64,000 nt of DNA. Origin: an uncultured bacterium (GTDB lineage: Bacteria > Bacteroidota > Rhodothermia > Rhodothermales > Rubricoccaceae). Each line of letters starts with the position of its first letter. The stretch's first letter is position 1. Position numbers and translations under genes: made by a program. This document shows, piece by piece, positions 38,987-46,686 of this stretch. Under the pieces are notes generated by a model that saw nothing but the letters and a program-made list of their open reading frames with translations, was not told the DNA's origin and made no database searches. The DNA lies in assembly GCA_947493945.1 (NCBI GenBank), contig CANLSR010000003.1, positions 417,514-481,513 of the forward strand. The letters run 5' to 3'.

Positions 38987-41395
38987 ATGCGCACTGCTCT
39001 CACTCTCGCCCTGCTGGCGGTCTCGGCCAACGCGGCCCTCGCCCAGCGCGCTCCGCTCACCGTCGAGCAGATCACCCAGCGGCCCGAGACCTGGATCGGC
39101 GCCTGGCCGTCGCAGCCGTTCTGGACCGACGCCGGCGACGCGGTCTACTTCGAGTGGAACCCGCGCGGCGAGATGCCCGCCGACTCGCTGTGGCGCGTCG
39201 GCCCGGCCGGCGGCACGCCCCAGCGAGTCCCGGCCGACGAGCGCCGCATCCTTCCGCCCCGCTTCGGCGGGTGGACGGCCGACGGCAGCTACTCGCCGGA
39301 CCGCCAGCGCCGCGCCTTCGAGCGCGACGGCGACGTCTGGGTCTACGATCTGGCCTCGGGCGCGACCGAGCGCGTAACGCGGACGAGCGCCCGGGAGTCC
39401 AACCCGAGGTTTCTGCGCGACGGCAGCCTGGTCTACCGCCAGGGCGACGCGCTCTTCCGGGCGGACGGCCTGGGCGTGGAGCAGCTGACCGACCTGCGCG
39501 AGGGCGCCGAGCCGCCCGAGACGGAGCCGTCGGAGCAAGGGGCCTACCTCCGCGACCAGCAGCGGCGCCTGCTCGACGTGATCCGCGAGCGCGCCCGCCT
39601 GGACTCGCTGGCGGAGGCCGCGCGCGAGCGCGACCGGACCGACCCGGACGCGCCGCCCACGTTCTACGTCGGCAAGCAGTCGGTCGGGTCGCTGGCGGTC
39701 GGTCCGGGCGGGCGGTTCGTCACGTTCACTTTGTCCACCGACGCCGAGCCTGAGCCGACGCTCTTGGTCGACTACGTGACCGAGACGGGCGTGGCGCGCG
39801 AGATCCGCTCCCGGCCCAAGGTGGGCGCCCCGCGCACCGGCGCCGCGCTCTGGGTCCAGGACCTTGGGCGCGACACGACTTACCAAATCGACCTGTCGAC
39901 GCTGCCCGGCGCCCAGGACCCCGCCGACTACGCCAGAGAGGCCGGCGCCACTGCCGACTCGGTCCGCCAGTTTATCCCCGTCGGGCCGTACTGGAGCCCC
40001 GACGGGCGCTGGGCCGTGGTCGACGTCCGCACGGTCGACAACAAGGACCGCTGGATCGCGCGCCTCGACCCCGTCACGGGCACGGTCGTCAATCTGGACC
40101 GCCAGCGCGACGAGGCGTGGCTGGCCGGGCCGGGCATCGCGTGGTGGGGCGGCGCCTCGGACGTCGGCTGGCTGCCCGACGGCCGCTTCTGGTTCCACTC
40201 CGAGCGGACCGGCTGGAGCCACCTCTACGCCGTCGACCGCGACGGCACGGTCGAGCCGCTGACCTCGGGCGAGTTCGAGGTCGAGACGGCCACGCTGATT
40301 GACGACGGCCAGACCTGGATCTTGCAAACGTCCGAAGGCGACCTGGGCCAGCGCCACATCTGGCGGGTGCCGGTCGCGCCGGCCGGCGGGGCCGCCGGCG
40401 CCTTCGCCCGGCGCGAGCGGCTGACCGACGCCGTCGGGCGCTGGGATGCGGCGGTATCGCCGGACGGCGAGCGGCTGGCGCTCCTCCACTCGACCGCCAG
40501 CCGGCCGCCCGAGGTCTACGTCGCGCCGGTCGGCGGCGAGCCGGTCCAGGTGACGGAGTCGACGACGCCGGCGTGGCGGGCGTACCCGTGGCGCGAGGCC
40601 GAGGTCGTCGAGGTCCCCGCCTCGGACGGGGCGATGGTGCCCGCACGGATCTACCGGCCCCAGGACGGCGGCGCCGAGCCCAACGGCGCCGCCGTGCTGT
40701 TCGTCCACGGCGCGGGCTACCTCCAGAACGCCCACCGCTGGTGGAGCAGCTACGCGCGGGAGTACCAGTTCCACCACCTGCTCGCCGAGCGCGGCTACGT
40801 GGTCCTCGACCTGGACTACCGCGCCTCGGCCGGCTACGGCCGCGACTGGCGGACGGCCGTCTACCGCCACATGGGCGGCCGCGACCTCCAGGACTACGTC
40901 GACGCGAGCGCCTACGTGGGACGCGAGTTCGGCGTCGAGCCCGAGCGCGTCGCCATCTACGGCGGCTCCTACGGCGGCTTCCTGACGCTGATGGCGCTCT
41001 TTACCGAGCCCGAGCACTTTGGCGGCGGCGCGGCTATGCGGTCGGTCACCGACTGGGCGCACTACAACGACACCTACACGCGAAACATCCTGAACACGCC
41101 GGTCCAGGATCCCGAGGCCTACCTCCGCTCCAGCCCCATCGAGTTCGCCGCCGGCCTGCGAGACCCGCTCCTGATGACGCACGGCCTGGTGGACGACAAC
41201 GTCCAGCCCCAGGACATCTTCCGCCTGAGCCAGCGGCTGATCGAGCTGGGCAAGCGCGACTGGGAGCTGGCGATCGCGCCCGTCGAGCCCCACGGCTACA
41301 CCGAGCCCACGTCGTGGGCCGACAAGCTGTCCCGCATCCTGGACCTCATCGACCACAGCGTCGGCCCCGACCGCGCGGACGGCACCGAAGGCTGA
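38987..41395 (+). CDS. Secreted S9 family peptidase (dipeptidyl peptidase IV-like)
   Basis: The protein is 802 residues with signal peptide MRTALTLALLAVSANAALAQ. An N-terminal beta-propeller (WTADGSYSPDRQRRAFERDGDVWVYDLASG, YWSPDGRWAVVDVRTVDN, GRFWFHSERTGWSHLYAVDRDG) spans about residues 30-530. An alpha/beta-hydrolase domain follows with Ser661 in GGSYGG, Asp736/737 in HGLVDDNVQPQD and His769 in VEPHGYTEP. The family removes dipeptides or oligopeptides from protein fragments in the periplasm. The C-terminal domain is closest to DPP-IV/acylaminoacyl peptidases (S9B/C), unlike the S9A enzyme at the left end of the window. Exact specificity is unknown. Confidence 0.92.
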   Translation: MRTALTLALLAVSANAALAQRAPLTVEQITQRPETWIGAWPSQPFWTDAGDAVYFEWNPRGEMPADSLWRVGPAGGTPQRVPADERRILPPRFGGWTADGSYSPDRQRRAFERDGDVWVYDLASGATERVTRTSARESNPRFLRDGSLVYRQGDALFRADGLGVEQLTDLREGAEPPETEPSEQGAYLRDQQRRLLDVIRERARLDSLAEAARERDRTDPDAPPTFYVGKQSVGSLAVGPGGRFVTFTLSTDAEPEPTLLVDYVTETGVAREIRSRPKVGAPRTGAALWVQDLGRDTTYQIDLSTLPGAQDPADYAREAGATADSVRQFIPVGPYWSPDGRWAVVDVRTVDNKDRWIARLDPVTGTVVNLDRQRDEAWLAGPGIAWWGGASDVGWLPDGRFWFHSERTGWSHLYAVDRDGTVEPLTSGEFEVETATLIDDGQTWILQTSEGDLGQRHIWRVPVAPAGGAAGAFARRERLTDAVGRWDAAVSPDGERLALLHSTASRPPEVYVAPVGGEPVQVTESTTPAWRAYPWREAEVVEVPASDGAMVPARIYRPQDGGAEPNGAAVLFVHGAGYLQNAHRWWSSYAREYQFHHLLAERGYVVLDLDYRASAGYGRDWRTAVYRHMGGRDLQDYVDASAYVGREFGVEPERVAIYGGSYGGFLTLMALFTEPEHFGGGAAMRSVTDWAHYNDTYTRNILNTPVQDPEAYLRSSPIEFAAGLRDPLLMTHGLVDDNVQPQDIFRLSQRLIELGKRDWELAIAPVEPHGYTEPTSWADKLSRILDLIDHSVGPDRADGTEG

Positions 41396-41406
41396 GGCGC
41401 CGCCGC

Positions 41407-41426
41407 GCTGGCGGTCCGTCTCGGCG
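41407..41426. repeat. 20-bp direct repeat, left copy
   Basis: GCTGGCGGTCCGTCTCGGCG occurs here and again, identical, at 41589-41608. The copies bracket two hairpins. Each copy begins with the GCTGGCGG octamer. Confidence 0.85.
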
Positions 41427-41470
41427 AGTCCAACGCCCGCTCTTCGTGCTCATCATTGGCTCTGAAATCG

Positions 41471-41499
41471 GTAGGGGCATACCGGCGGTATGCCCCTAC
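41471..41499. repeat. GTAGGGGCATACC hairpin (REP-like)
   Basis: GTAGGGGCATACC-GGC-GGTATGCCCCTAC is a perfect 13-bp inverted repeat with a three-base loop. Sequences of this kind (GTAGGGGC with alternating T/A-rich tips) are dispersed palindromes in many bacterial genomes. It lies between the S9 peptidase and def genes. Confidence 0.85.
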
Positions 41500-41552
41500 G
41501 GGATCTCGCCTCGACTGGCGTACTTGCTCGTCCCTTGATCTGGTGCTCGGCA

Positions 41553-41573
41553 GGGGCGTATCGCATACGCCCC
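41553..41573. repeat. GGGGCGTAT hairpin (REP-like)
   Basis: GGGGCGTAT-CGC-ATACGCCCC is a perfect nine-bp inverted repeat with a three-base loop, 53 bases after the related hairpin at 41471-41499. The two arms share GGGGC(A/G)TA, so they are probably relatives. Confidence 0.8.
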
Positions 41574-41588
41574 ACGATCCCTCGTCCG

Positions 41589-41608
41589 GCTGGCGGTCCG
41601 TCTCGGCG
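41589..41608. repeat. 20-bp direct repeat, right copy
   Basis: Identical to the block at 41407-41426. It closes the segment that carries the two hairpins and ends 30 bases before the def stop codon. Confidence 0.85.
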
Positions 41609-41638
41609 CGGCCGGCGGCGACGGCCAGCGCGGCGTGG

Positions 41639-42223
41639 CTAGGGCGCGGCGAACGCCAGCTCGTAGTCGGCCTCAGCGTCGCCGCGGGCGATGGCCTTGA
41701 GGCGCCGCTGCAACAGGCGCCGGCGCAGCGGCGACAGGTGGTCGAGGTAGAGGACGCCGTCGAGGTGGTCGGCCTCGTGCTGGATCACGCGCGCGAGGTG
41801 GCCGACGGCCGGGAGCTCCTGCTCCTGGAACTGGCGGTCGAGGTAGCGCACCGTCACGCCGTCCGGGCGCCAGACGGTCTCGCGCAGGTCCGGGATCGAC
41901 AGGCAGCCCTCCTCCACGTCCACCTCGTCGCACGCCTCGTCCAGCGTCAGGACCGGGTTGATAAACACCAGCGGCGCCTCGGCCCAGGCCGGCACCTCGC
42001 CGCCGGCCGCCTCCGCCAGCTCGTCGGCGTAGGGCGAGAGGTCGGCCACGAACAGCCGCAGGGCGCGCCCGACCTGGGGCGCCGCCAGCCCGACGCCGTT
42101 GGCCGCGTGCATCGTCTCGATCATGTCGTCGACGAGCGCCTGGAGCTCGGGGCTGTCGGCCTCGACCTCGGCGGCGCGCTCGCGCAGCACGGGCTGTCCG
42201 TAGGCGTAGATCGGCAGAATCAC
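41639..42223 (-). CDS. def: Peptide deformylase
   Basis: The protein is 194 residues. All three signature motifs are present: GVGLAAPQVG, EEGCLSIPD (Cys metal ligand) and VIQHEADHLDGVLYLDHL (two His ligands and the catalytic Glu). The enzyme removes the formyl group from the N-terminal methionine of new proteins. It starts with MILPIYAYGQPVLRERA, as in other Bacteroidota-type deformylases. It lies downstream of ruvX on the same strand with a 76-base gap, so the two may be co-transcribed. Confidence 0.97.
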   Translation of the reverse strand: MILPIYAYGQPVLRERAAEVEADSPELQALVDDMIETMHAANGVGLAAPQVGRALRLFVADLSPYADELAEAAGGEVPAWAEAPLVFINPVLTLDEACDEVDVEEGCLSIPDLRETVWRPDGVTVRYLDRQFQEQELPAVGHLARVIQHEADHLDGVLYLDHLSPLRRRLLQRRLKAIARGDAEADYELAFAAP

Positions 42224-42299
42224 GGGGGCGTGGAGGGTGTGGCACGTCTACGCAGCACCCGCAGAGGCCGAGCCCGGCCGGCCCCGCTTTTCATCCGCT

Positions 42300-42719
42300 C
42301 TATGCTTGCTCGTCGAGCCAGTCCTGCAAGATCACGCACGCCGCCGCCGCGTCCAGGGTCGCCTTGTCGCGGCGCCGCCCACGCTTCGCGCCGGCCTCGA
42401 CCAGCCCGGCCATCGCGCGGCGCGACGAGTCGCGCTCGTCCTGGAGCACGACCTCGGCGCCGGGCGCCGCTTTCTTGAGGCGGCCCAGGAACGGGCGAAT
42501 CCGGTCGACCGCCGCGCCTTCAGTCCCGTCGTCCAGGACGGGCCAGCCGACCACGATCACGCCGACGTCGGCCGCCGCCAACTCGGCGAGCACGTCGAGC
42601 GCCTCGCCCGGCCCGTACGTCCCGACCGGCCGCGCGAACAGCCGCAGCGGGTCCGTCACGGCGACGCCCACGCGGCGGGCGCCGTAGTCCACGCCAGCGG
42701 CTCGCGGGGTCGGGGTCAT
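42300..42719 (-). CDS. ruvX: Putative pre-16S rRNA nuclease YqgF/RuvX
   Basis: The protein is 139 residues with an RNase H-like fold. The opening AAGVDYGARRVGVAVTD holds the first acidic residue; VIVVGWPVLDDGTEG, VVLQDERDSSRRA and the final DAAAACVILQDWLD complete the family pattern. YqgF trims the 5' end of 16S rRNA precursors in E. coli. The promoter-like box TAGCTTG ends only five bases before the ATG, so the transcript may be leaderless. Confidence 0.93.
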   Translation of the reverse strand: MTPTPRAAGVDYGARRVGVAVTDPLRLFARPVGTYGPGEALDVLAELAAADVGVIVVGWPVLDDGTEGAAVDRIRPFLGRLKKAAPGAEVVLQDERDSSRRAMAGLVEAGAKRGRRRDKATLDAAAACVILQDWLDEQA

Positions 42720-42724
42720 GGGGC

Positions 42725-42731
42725 CAAGCTA
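42725..42731 (-). promoter_or_regulatory. Putative -7 box TAGCTTG directly ahead of ruvX
   Basis: GGCTAGCTTGGCCCC on the minus strand precedes the ruvX ATG, with five bases between the box and the start codon. Elsewhere in the window the same box lies 22-36 bases upstream. If it works as a promoter, transcription would begin at or next to the ATG. Confidence 0.35.
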
Positions 42732-42779
42732 GCCGCCCCGCCCGCTGGCGACCGCCGCGAGCGAGCCGAGGCGTTCGGG

Positions 42780-43172
42780 CTACGCCGCCTTTTTGCGATG
42801 GCGCGACGGGTGGTCGGCGCTGCCCTCGGGGATCTCGTAGCCCAGGTCCTCCAGCGGCTGCTGGAGCCGCTCGCGGAGCTTCTTGCCCGGTTTAAAGTGC
42901 GTCTTCCGCCGGGCCGGGATAAACACCGTCTCGTTGGTCTTGGGGTTGCGGGCCTTCGGCTTGGCCCGCGTCTTCTTGACCTCGAACACGCCGAAGTCGC
43001 GCAGCTCGATCCGCACCTCTGGGTCGGCCGAGGCCATCATGTTCCCCAGCGCCTCGATGGTCGCCTGGACCCAGGGCTCGCACTGGTAGAGGGGCTCCCC
43101 GGTCGCCGCGGAGACGGCACGGGCGACGTCTTTCTTGGTGAGCGTAGGCGTGCGATCGGTGGTGGAGTCCAT
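42780..43172 (-). CDS. HU/IHF family DNA-binding protein
   Basis: The protein is 130 residues from MDSTTDRTPTLTKKDVARAV; an upstream start at 43208 is possible but adds residues without similarity. The histone-like core runs to about residue 105: LTKKDVARAVSAATG, helix 2 with WVQATIEALGNMM, VRIELRDFGVFEVKKTRAK and the DNA-contacting arm KARNPKTNETVFIPARRKTHFKPGKKLRERL. The RRKTHFKPGKKLRE ending is IHF-like. A 25-residue basic tail follows. Such proteins bend DNA and compact the chromosome. The gene has its own long leader with a hairpin and a good promoter box. Confidence 0.9.
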   Translation of the reverse strand: MDSTTDRTPTLTKKDVARAVSAATGEPLYQCEPWVQATIEALGNMMASADPEVRIELRDFGVFEVKKTRAKPKARNPKTNETVFIPARRKTHFKPGKKLRERLQQPLEDLGYEIPEGSADHPSRHRKKAA

Positions 43173-43246
43173 CGTGGTGGGGTGGGCGGATTGGGAGACG
43201 GCGCACACATCGCGCGCCGCTCAGGAGGACCAGGGGGCGTACAGCC

Positions 43247-43269
43247 GGCCCCTCCCGCACGGAGGGGCC
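43247..43269 (-). promoter_or_regulatory. Perfect hairpin in the HU/IHF gene leader
   Basis: GGCCCCTCC-CGCAC-GGAGGGGCC is a perfect nine-bp stem with a five-base loop. It lies 74 bases upstream of the preferred ATG and about 21 bases downstream of the promoter box, so it would form near the 5' end of the transcript. It might stabilise the mRNA or respond to regulation. Confidence 0.5.
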
Positions 43270-43290
43270 GCTAAACAGCAATTGGAGCCG

Positions 43291-43298
43291 CAAAGCTA
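43291..43298 (-). promoter_or_regulatory. Putative -7 box TAGCTTTG for the HU/IHF gene
   Basis: TAGCTTTG is an exact match to TAnnTTTG and is followed by CGGC, as at several other genes here. The region around it (AATTG, GTTTAG) is the most AT-rich of the gap. The leader would be about 110 bases long. Confidence 0.5.
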
Positions 43299-43381
43299 AC
43301 GTGGAGCGGAGGCGAAGCAGGGAGTTAGGGAAAGATTCGCCGCCCACTCCTGCGCCCAACGGCCCGCATGTCACATATCGT

Positions 43382-45691
43382 CTACTCGTCCCGGTAGACG
43401 CCGTAGATCCCGTCGAGCCGCCCCAGCCGCTTCATGATCCGGCGCAGCTGCTTCACGTCGGAGACGTAGAGCACCAGCGTCCCCTCGAACATGCCGTCCT
43501 CCGACGTGACCGTGATCGAGCGGATGTTGGTCTTCAGGCTCTTGGAGATCACCGCCGTCATCTCGCTCACGATCCCGACGCGGTCCTCGCCCACCAACCG
43601 CAGCGTGGACGAGAACTGGACGTCCTTCTGGCGGCTCCACTCGACCGGGATCACGCGCTCGGCGTGGTCCAGGAACAGGTGCGGCGCGTTCTTGCACGAC
43701 TGGCGGTGGATCTTGACCACGCCCGTCTTGGACAGGAACCCGAACACGTCGTCGCCCGGGATGGGGCCGCAGCAAGCCGCGTACTCGATGGCCAGGTCGG
43801 TGTGGCGCTCGCCCTCGATCACCAGCGCCGTGCGCCCGCCCGAGCGCTCTCGCGCGTCGGCGCGGAAGTCGACGGCGTCCACCTCCAGGAGCGCCGGCGA
43901 CTGGCCGGGCTCGGGCGCCTCGGCCTCCGCGGGCGCCTGCCCCTGGCGGAGCGCCTCCACGAAGTCGTCCGGGTCGAACAGCCCGCTCCCGATCTCGAAG
44001 AACAGCTGCTGGGCCGACGGGAACCGCAGCCGGCTGGCGGTCTTGTTGATCTCCTGCTCGTCGGGCGCCAGCCGGGCGCGGGCCAGCTTCTTGTCCATCA
44101 GCTCGCGCCCGTGCGCCACGGCCTTGCGCCGCCGCTCGTTGATCCAGTGGCGGATGCGGCTCTGGGCCTTGTGCGTCACCACGAACCCGGCCCAGTCGGG
44201 GTTGGGCGTCTGGCGCTTGGAGGTCAGGATCTCGACCTGCTCGCCCGACTGGAGGAGGTAGCTCAGCGGCACCATCTTGCCGTCGGCCTTGGCGCCGATG
44301 CAGTGGTAGCCCACCTCGGAGTGGATCTGGAAGGCGAAGTCGACCGGCGTGGCCCCGCGCGGCAGCGTCACCAGGTCGCCGCCGGGCGTGAACACGTAGA
44401 TCTCCTCGTCGTAGAGGTTGAGCTGGAACTGGCGGACGAACTCGTCGGCGTCGTCGGGCGCGGGCGTCTCCAGGATGTCGCGCACCCAGGCGTACATCTC
44501 CTCGATCCGCGCCTCCGAGGCGCCGGCGGGCGCCTCGGCCGGAGCGCCCCCCGATTTGGCCGGCGCCGGCTTGCCGTCGGGGCCCTCCTTGTACTTCCAG
44601 TGGGCCGCCACGCCGCGCTCGGCCACCTCGTGCATCTCGGCCGTGCGGATCTGGATCTCGACCGGCCGGCCCTCCGGCCCGATCACCGTCGTGTGCAGCG
44701 ACTGGTAGCCGTTCGACTTCGGCACCGAGATAAAGTCGCGGAAGCGGTCGGCGATGGGCGGGTACAACGCCGTCAGCGCCGAGTAGACGCGCCAGCAGTC
44801 CTCGCGCCCCCGCTTCCCGGTCGTCTCCAGGATGATGCGGATGGCGAACAGGTCGTAGACCTCGTCCAAGGTCACGCCCTGGCGCCGCATCTTGTTGTAG
44901 ATGGACGTGATGCTCTTGGGGCGGCCGTAGATCTGGAACCGGAACCCGGCCTCGTCCAGCTCCGCGCGGATGGGCTCGATAAAGGCGTCGACGTAGCGCT
45001 GGCGCTGGCGCTTTTTGGCGTTGAGCCCGCGCGCGATCTCCTGGTAGGCCTCCGCCTGGAGGTACTTCAGGCACAGGTCCTCCAGCTCCGTCTTGACCTC
45101 GTGCAGCCCGAACCGGTGCGCCAGCGGCACGAACAGGTCCTGGGTCTCGGCCGCGATGCGGAGCTGCTTCTCGGGCGAGACCGCGCCCAGCGTCCGCATG
45201 TTGTGGAGCCGGTCGGCAAACTTGACCAGGATCACCCGCACGTCCGACGCCATCGACAGCATCAGCTTGCGGACGTTCTCGGCCCGGCCCAGCGCCCGGT
45301 TCTCGAACACGCTCCCGATCTTGGTCACGCCGTCGGTGATGGCCGCCAGCTCGTCGCCGAACTCGCTCCGGATCAGGTCCAGCGACAGGTCAGTGTCCTC
45401 GACGGTGTCGTGCAACAGCGCCGCCGCCACCGTCACGTCGTCCATGCGGATGTCCTTGGCCGCGATCAGCGCCACCTCCAGCGGGTGCGAGATGTAGAGC
45501 TCGCCCGACGCCCGGCGGTCGTCGCGGTGGGCCCAGTACGCCACCCGGAACGCCCGGCGGATCAGGCCCTCGTCGACCGACGGCAGGTTGCGCTGGCAGT
45601 GCTCCAGCAGCACGCGCAGGCGCCGCTCGTAGTCAGGCACGACGACGAGCGTGTCGAGCTGGCGGTGGAGGTCGGAGGAGGCCTGGATCAT
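43382..45691 (-). CDS. Bifunctional (p)ppGpp synthetase/hydrolase (Rel/SpoT)
   Basis: The protein is 769 residues from the ATG of MIQASSDLHRQL. The hydrolase HD domain is intact (ISHPLEVALIAA, ALLHDTVEDTDLS with His94-Asp95). The synthetase domain shows YDLFAIRIIL, PKSNGYQSLHTTV and VEIQIRTAEMHEVAERG. A TGS domain (YVFTPGGDLVTLPRGATPVDFAFQIH) and a C-terminal ACT domain follow. With both active sites apparently intact it should make and degrade the stringent-response alarmone, as Rel does in most Bacteroidota. The symbol rel or spoT is a matter of convention. A promoter-like TAGATTG box lies 36 bases upstream of the ATG. Confidence 0.95.
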   Translation of the reverse strand: MIQASSDLHRQLDTLVVVPDYERRLRVLLEHCQRNLPSVDEGLIRRAFRVAYWAHRDDRRASGELYISHPLEVALIAAKDIRMDDVTVAAALLHDTVEDTDLSLDLIRSEFGDELAAITDGVTKIGSVFENRALGRAENVRKLMLSMASDVRVILVKFADRLHNMRTLGAVSPEKQLRIAAETQDLFVPLAHRFGLHEVKTELEDLCLKYLQAEAYQEIARGLNAKKRQRQRYVDAFIEPIRAELDEAGFRFQIYGRPKSITSIYNKMRRQGVTLDEVYDLFAIRIILETTGKRGREDCWRVYSALTALYPPIADRFRDFISVPKSNGYQSLHTTVIGPEGRPVEIQIRTAEMHEVAERGVAAHWKYKEGPDGKPAPAKSGGAPAEAPAGASEARIEEMYAWVRDILETPAPDDADEFVRQFQLNLYDEEIYVFTPGGDLVTLPRGATPVDFAFQIHSEVGYHCIGAKADGKMVPLSYLLQSGEQVEILTSKRQTPNPDWAGFVVTHKAQSRIRHWINERRRKAVAHGRELMDKKLARARLAPDEQEINKTASRLRFPSAQQLFFEIGSGLFDPDDFVEALRQGQAPAEAEAPEPGQSPALLEVDAVDFRADARERSGGRTALVIEGERHTDLAIEYAACCGPIPGDDVFGFLSKTGVVKIHRQSCKNAPHLFLDHAERVIPVEWSRQKDVQFSSTLRLVGEDRVGIVSEMTAVISKSLKTNIRSITVTSEDGMFEGTLVLYVSDVKQLRRIMKRLGRLDGIYGVYRDE

Positions 45692-45727
45692 AGCGGGAGA
45701 AGGCCCGAGCGGTGTACGGACGTGCGG

Positions 45728-45734
45728 CAATCTA
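45728..45734 (-). promoter_or_regulatory. Putative -7 box TAGATTG for rel/spoT
   Basis: TCTAGATTGCCGC on the minus strand lies 36 bases before the ATG chosen for rel and supports that start. It is the same box family as at recC and the prolyl oligopeptidase gene. Confidence 0.4.
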
Positions 45735-45793
45735 GACGCGCGCCGGGCCGCCCTCCGCACCCCAGCGGACGACCACCGCCGGCCGGCGCACGC

Positions 45794-45832
45794 CAAAAGA
45801 AACGGGGCCCCGCCCAAAGGACGAGACCCCGC
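45794..45832 (-). terminator. Intrinsic terminator of the ribosomal protein/rpoA operon
   Basis: On the minus strand CGGGGTCTCGTCC-TTTG-GGCGGGGCCCCG forms a GC-rich, slightly imperfect stem, followed at once by GTTTCTTTT. This is the best rho-independent terminator in the window. It stands 60-100 bases after the rplQ stop and closes the long minus-strand cluster. Confidence 0.75.
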
Positions 45833-45894
45833 GGGATCTGCGACTAGCGGTGCGCACCGCCAGCGGCTCGAGCGCTACCGGCCGGCGACGTCGC

Positions 45895-46605
45895 CTAGCG
45901 GTTGTCGTGCGAGCGGCCCATGTTCTCGGCGTCGGCGCCCGGTCCCGGCTCGCCGGTCCCGGTCGGGGCGCCCTGGCCGGCGTCCGGGTGGTCGTCGCCG
46001 TGGGGCGGGACCACGACGGCCCCGGCGGGGTCCGGCGTCGGGCCGTCGGCGGCCACGACGTCGGCCTGCTGGCTGTCCGGCGCGTCGGTGGCCGGCGTCT
46101 CCGAGTCGGCAGCCGCCTGAGCGGCCGCTTTGGCTTCGGTGGCCTTGGCCTCCGCCGCCTTGACCGTCGGCGCCGTGTTGTTGCCCTTGCGACGGCGCGA
46201 CCGACGCGTCTTGCGCGTGGTGCCCGTCGAGCCGTCCGGCTTGACGTCGTTAAAGTCGACCAGCTCCACAATGGCCATCTCGGCCGCGTCGCCGGCGCGC
46301 TGGCCCAGCTTCACGATCCGCGTGTAGCCGCCCGGACGGTCGCCGATGACCTCGGCGATCTCGTTGTAGAGCGTCTTGACGGCCTCCTTGTCGTTCAGCT
46401 TGCGGAAGGCCTGGCGACGGCTGTGCGTCGAGTTGTCCTTGGCGTGCGTGATGACGGGCTCGACAAAGCGGCGCAGCGCCTTGGCCTTGCCGAACGTGGT
46501 CGTGATCCGCTTGTGCTCCAGGAGCGCGGCCGACATCGACTGCAGGGTCGCCTTCCGGTGGCTCGCGTTGCGGCCGATCTTGAGGATCTTCTTTCCGTGT
46601 TTCAT
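45895..46605 (-). CDS. rplQ: 50S ribosomal protein bL17 with long C-terminal tail
   Basis: The first 120 residues are a normal bL17 ([71 protein letters not shown]). The remaining 115 residues are not ribosomal in character: a basic patch ([11 protein letters not shown]), an Ala/Glu/Lys helix and then a Pro/Gly/Asp-rich, probably disordered tail. bL17 sits near the peptide exit tunnel of the 50S subunit. It is the last gene of the operon, downstream of rpoA. Confidence 0.95.
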   Translation of the reverse strand: MKHGKKILKIGRNASHRKATLQSMSAALLEHKRITTTFGKAKALRRFVEPVITHAKDNSTHSRRQAFRKLNDKEAVKTLYNEIAEVIGDRPGGYTRIVKLGQRAGDAAEMAIVELVDFNDVKPDGSTGTTRKTRRSRRRKGNNTAPTVKAAEAKATEAKAAAQAAADSETPATDAPDSQQADVVAADGPTPDPAGAVVVPPHGDDHPDAGQGAPTGTGEPGPGADAENMGRSHDNR

Positions 46606-46615
46606 TTGAGTTCAG

Positions 46616-46674
46616 GGTTCGGGGTTCTGGGTTCGTGAGTCCGGTACGTCCAGGCGAACCCAGAGCCCCGAACC
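46616..46674. repeat. Foldback repeat in the rpoA-rplQ spacer
   Basis: Arms at 46616-46635 (GGTTCGGGGTTCTGGGTTCG) and 46655-46674 are complementary at 19 of 20 positions, with a 19-base loop. The low-complexity GGTTC/GGGTT wording and near-perfect self-complementarity set it apart from the coding sequence around it. Confidence 0.8.
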
Positions 46675-46686
46675 CCGAACCGTCCC

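Noticed and set aside
43301..45847. An 848-codon plus-strand frame opposite rel/spoT
   Set aside because: Low-complexity shadow of a GC-rich gene. The minus strand encodes a complete Rel protein with ACT domain.
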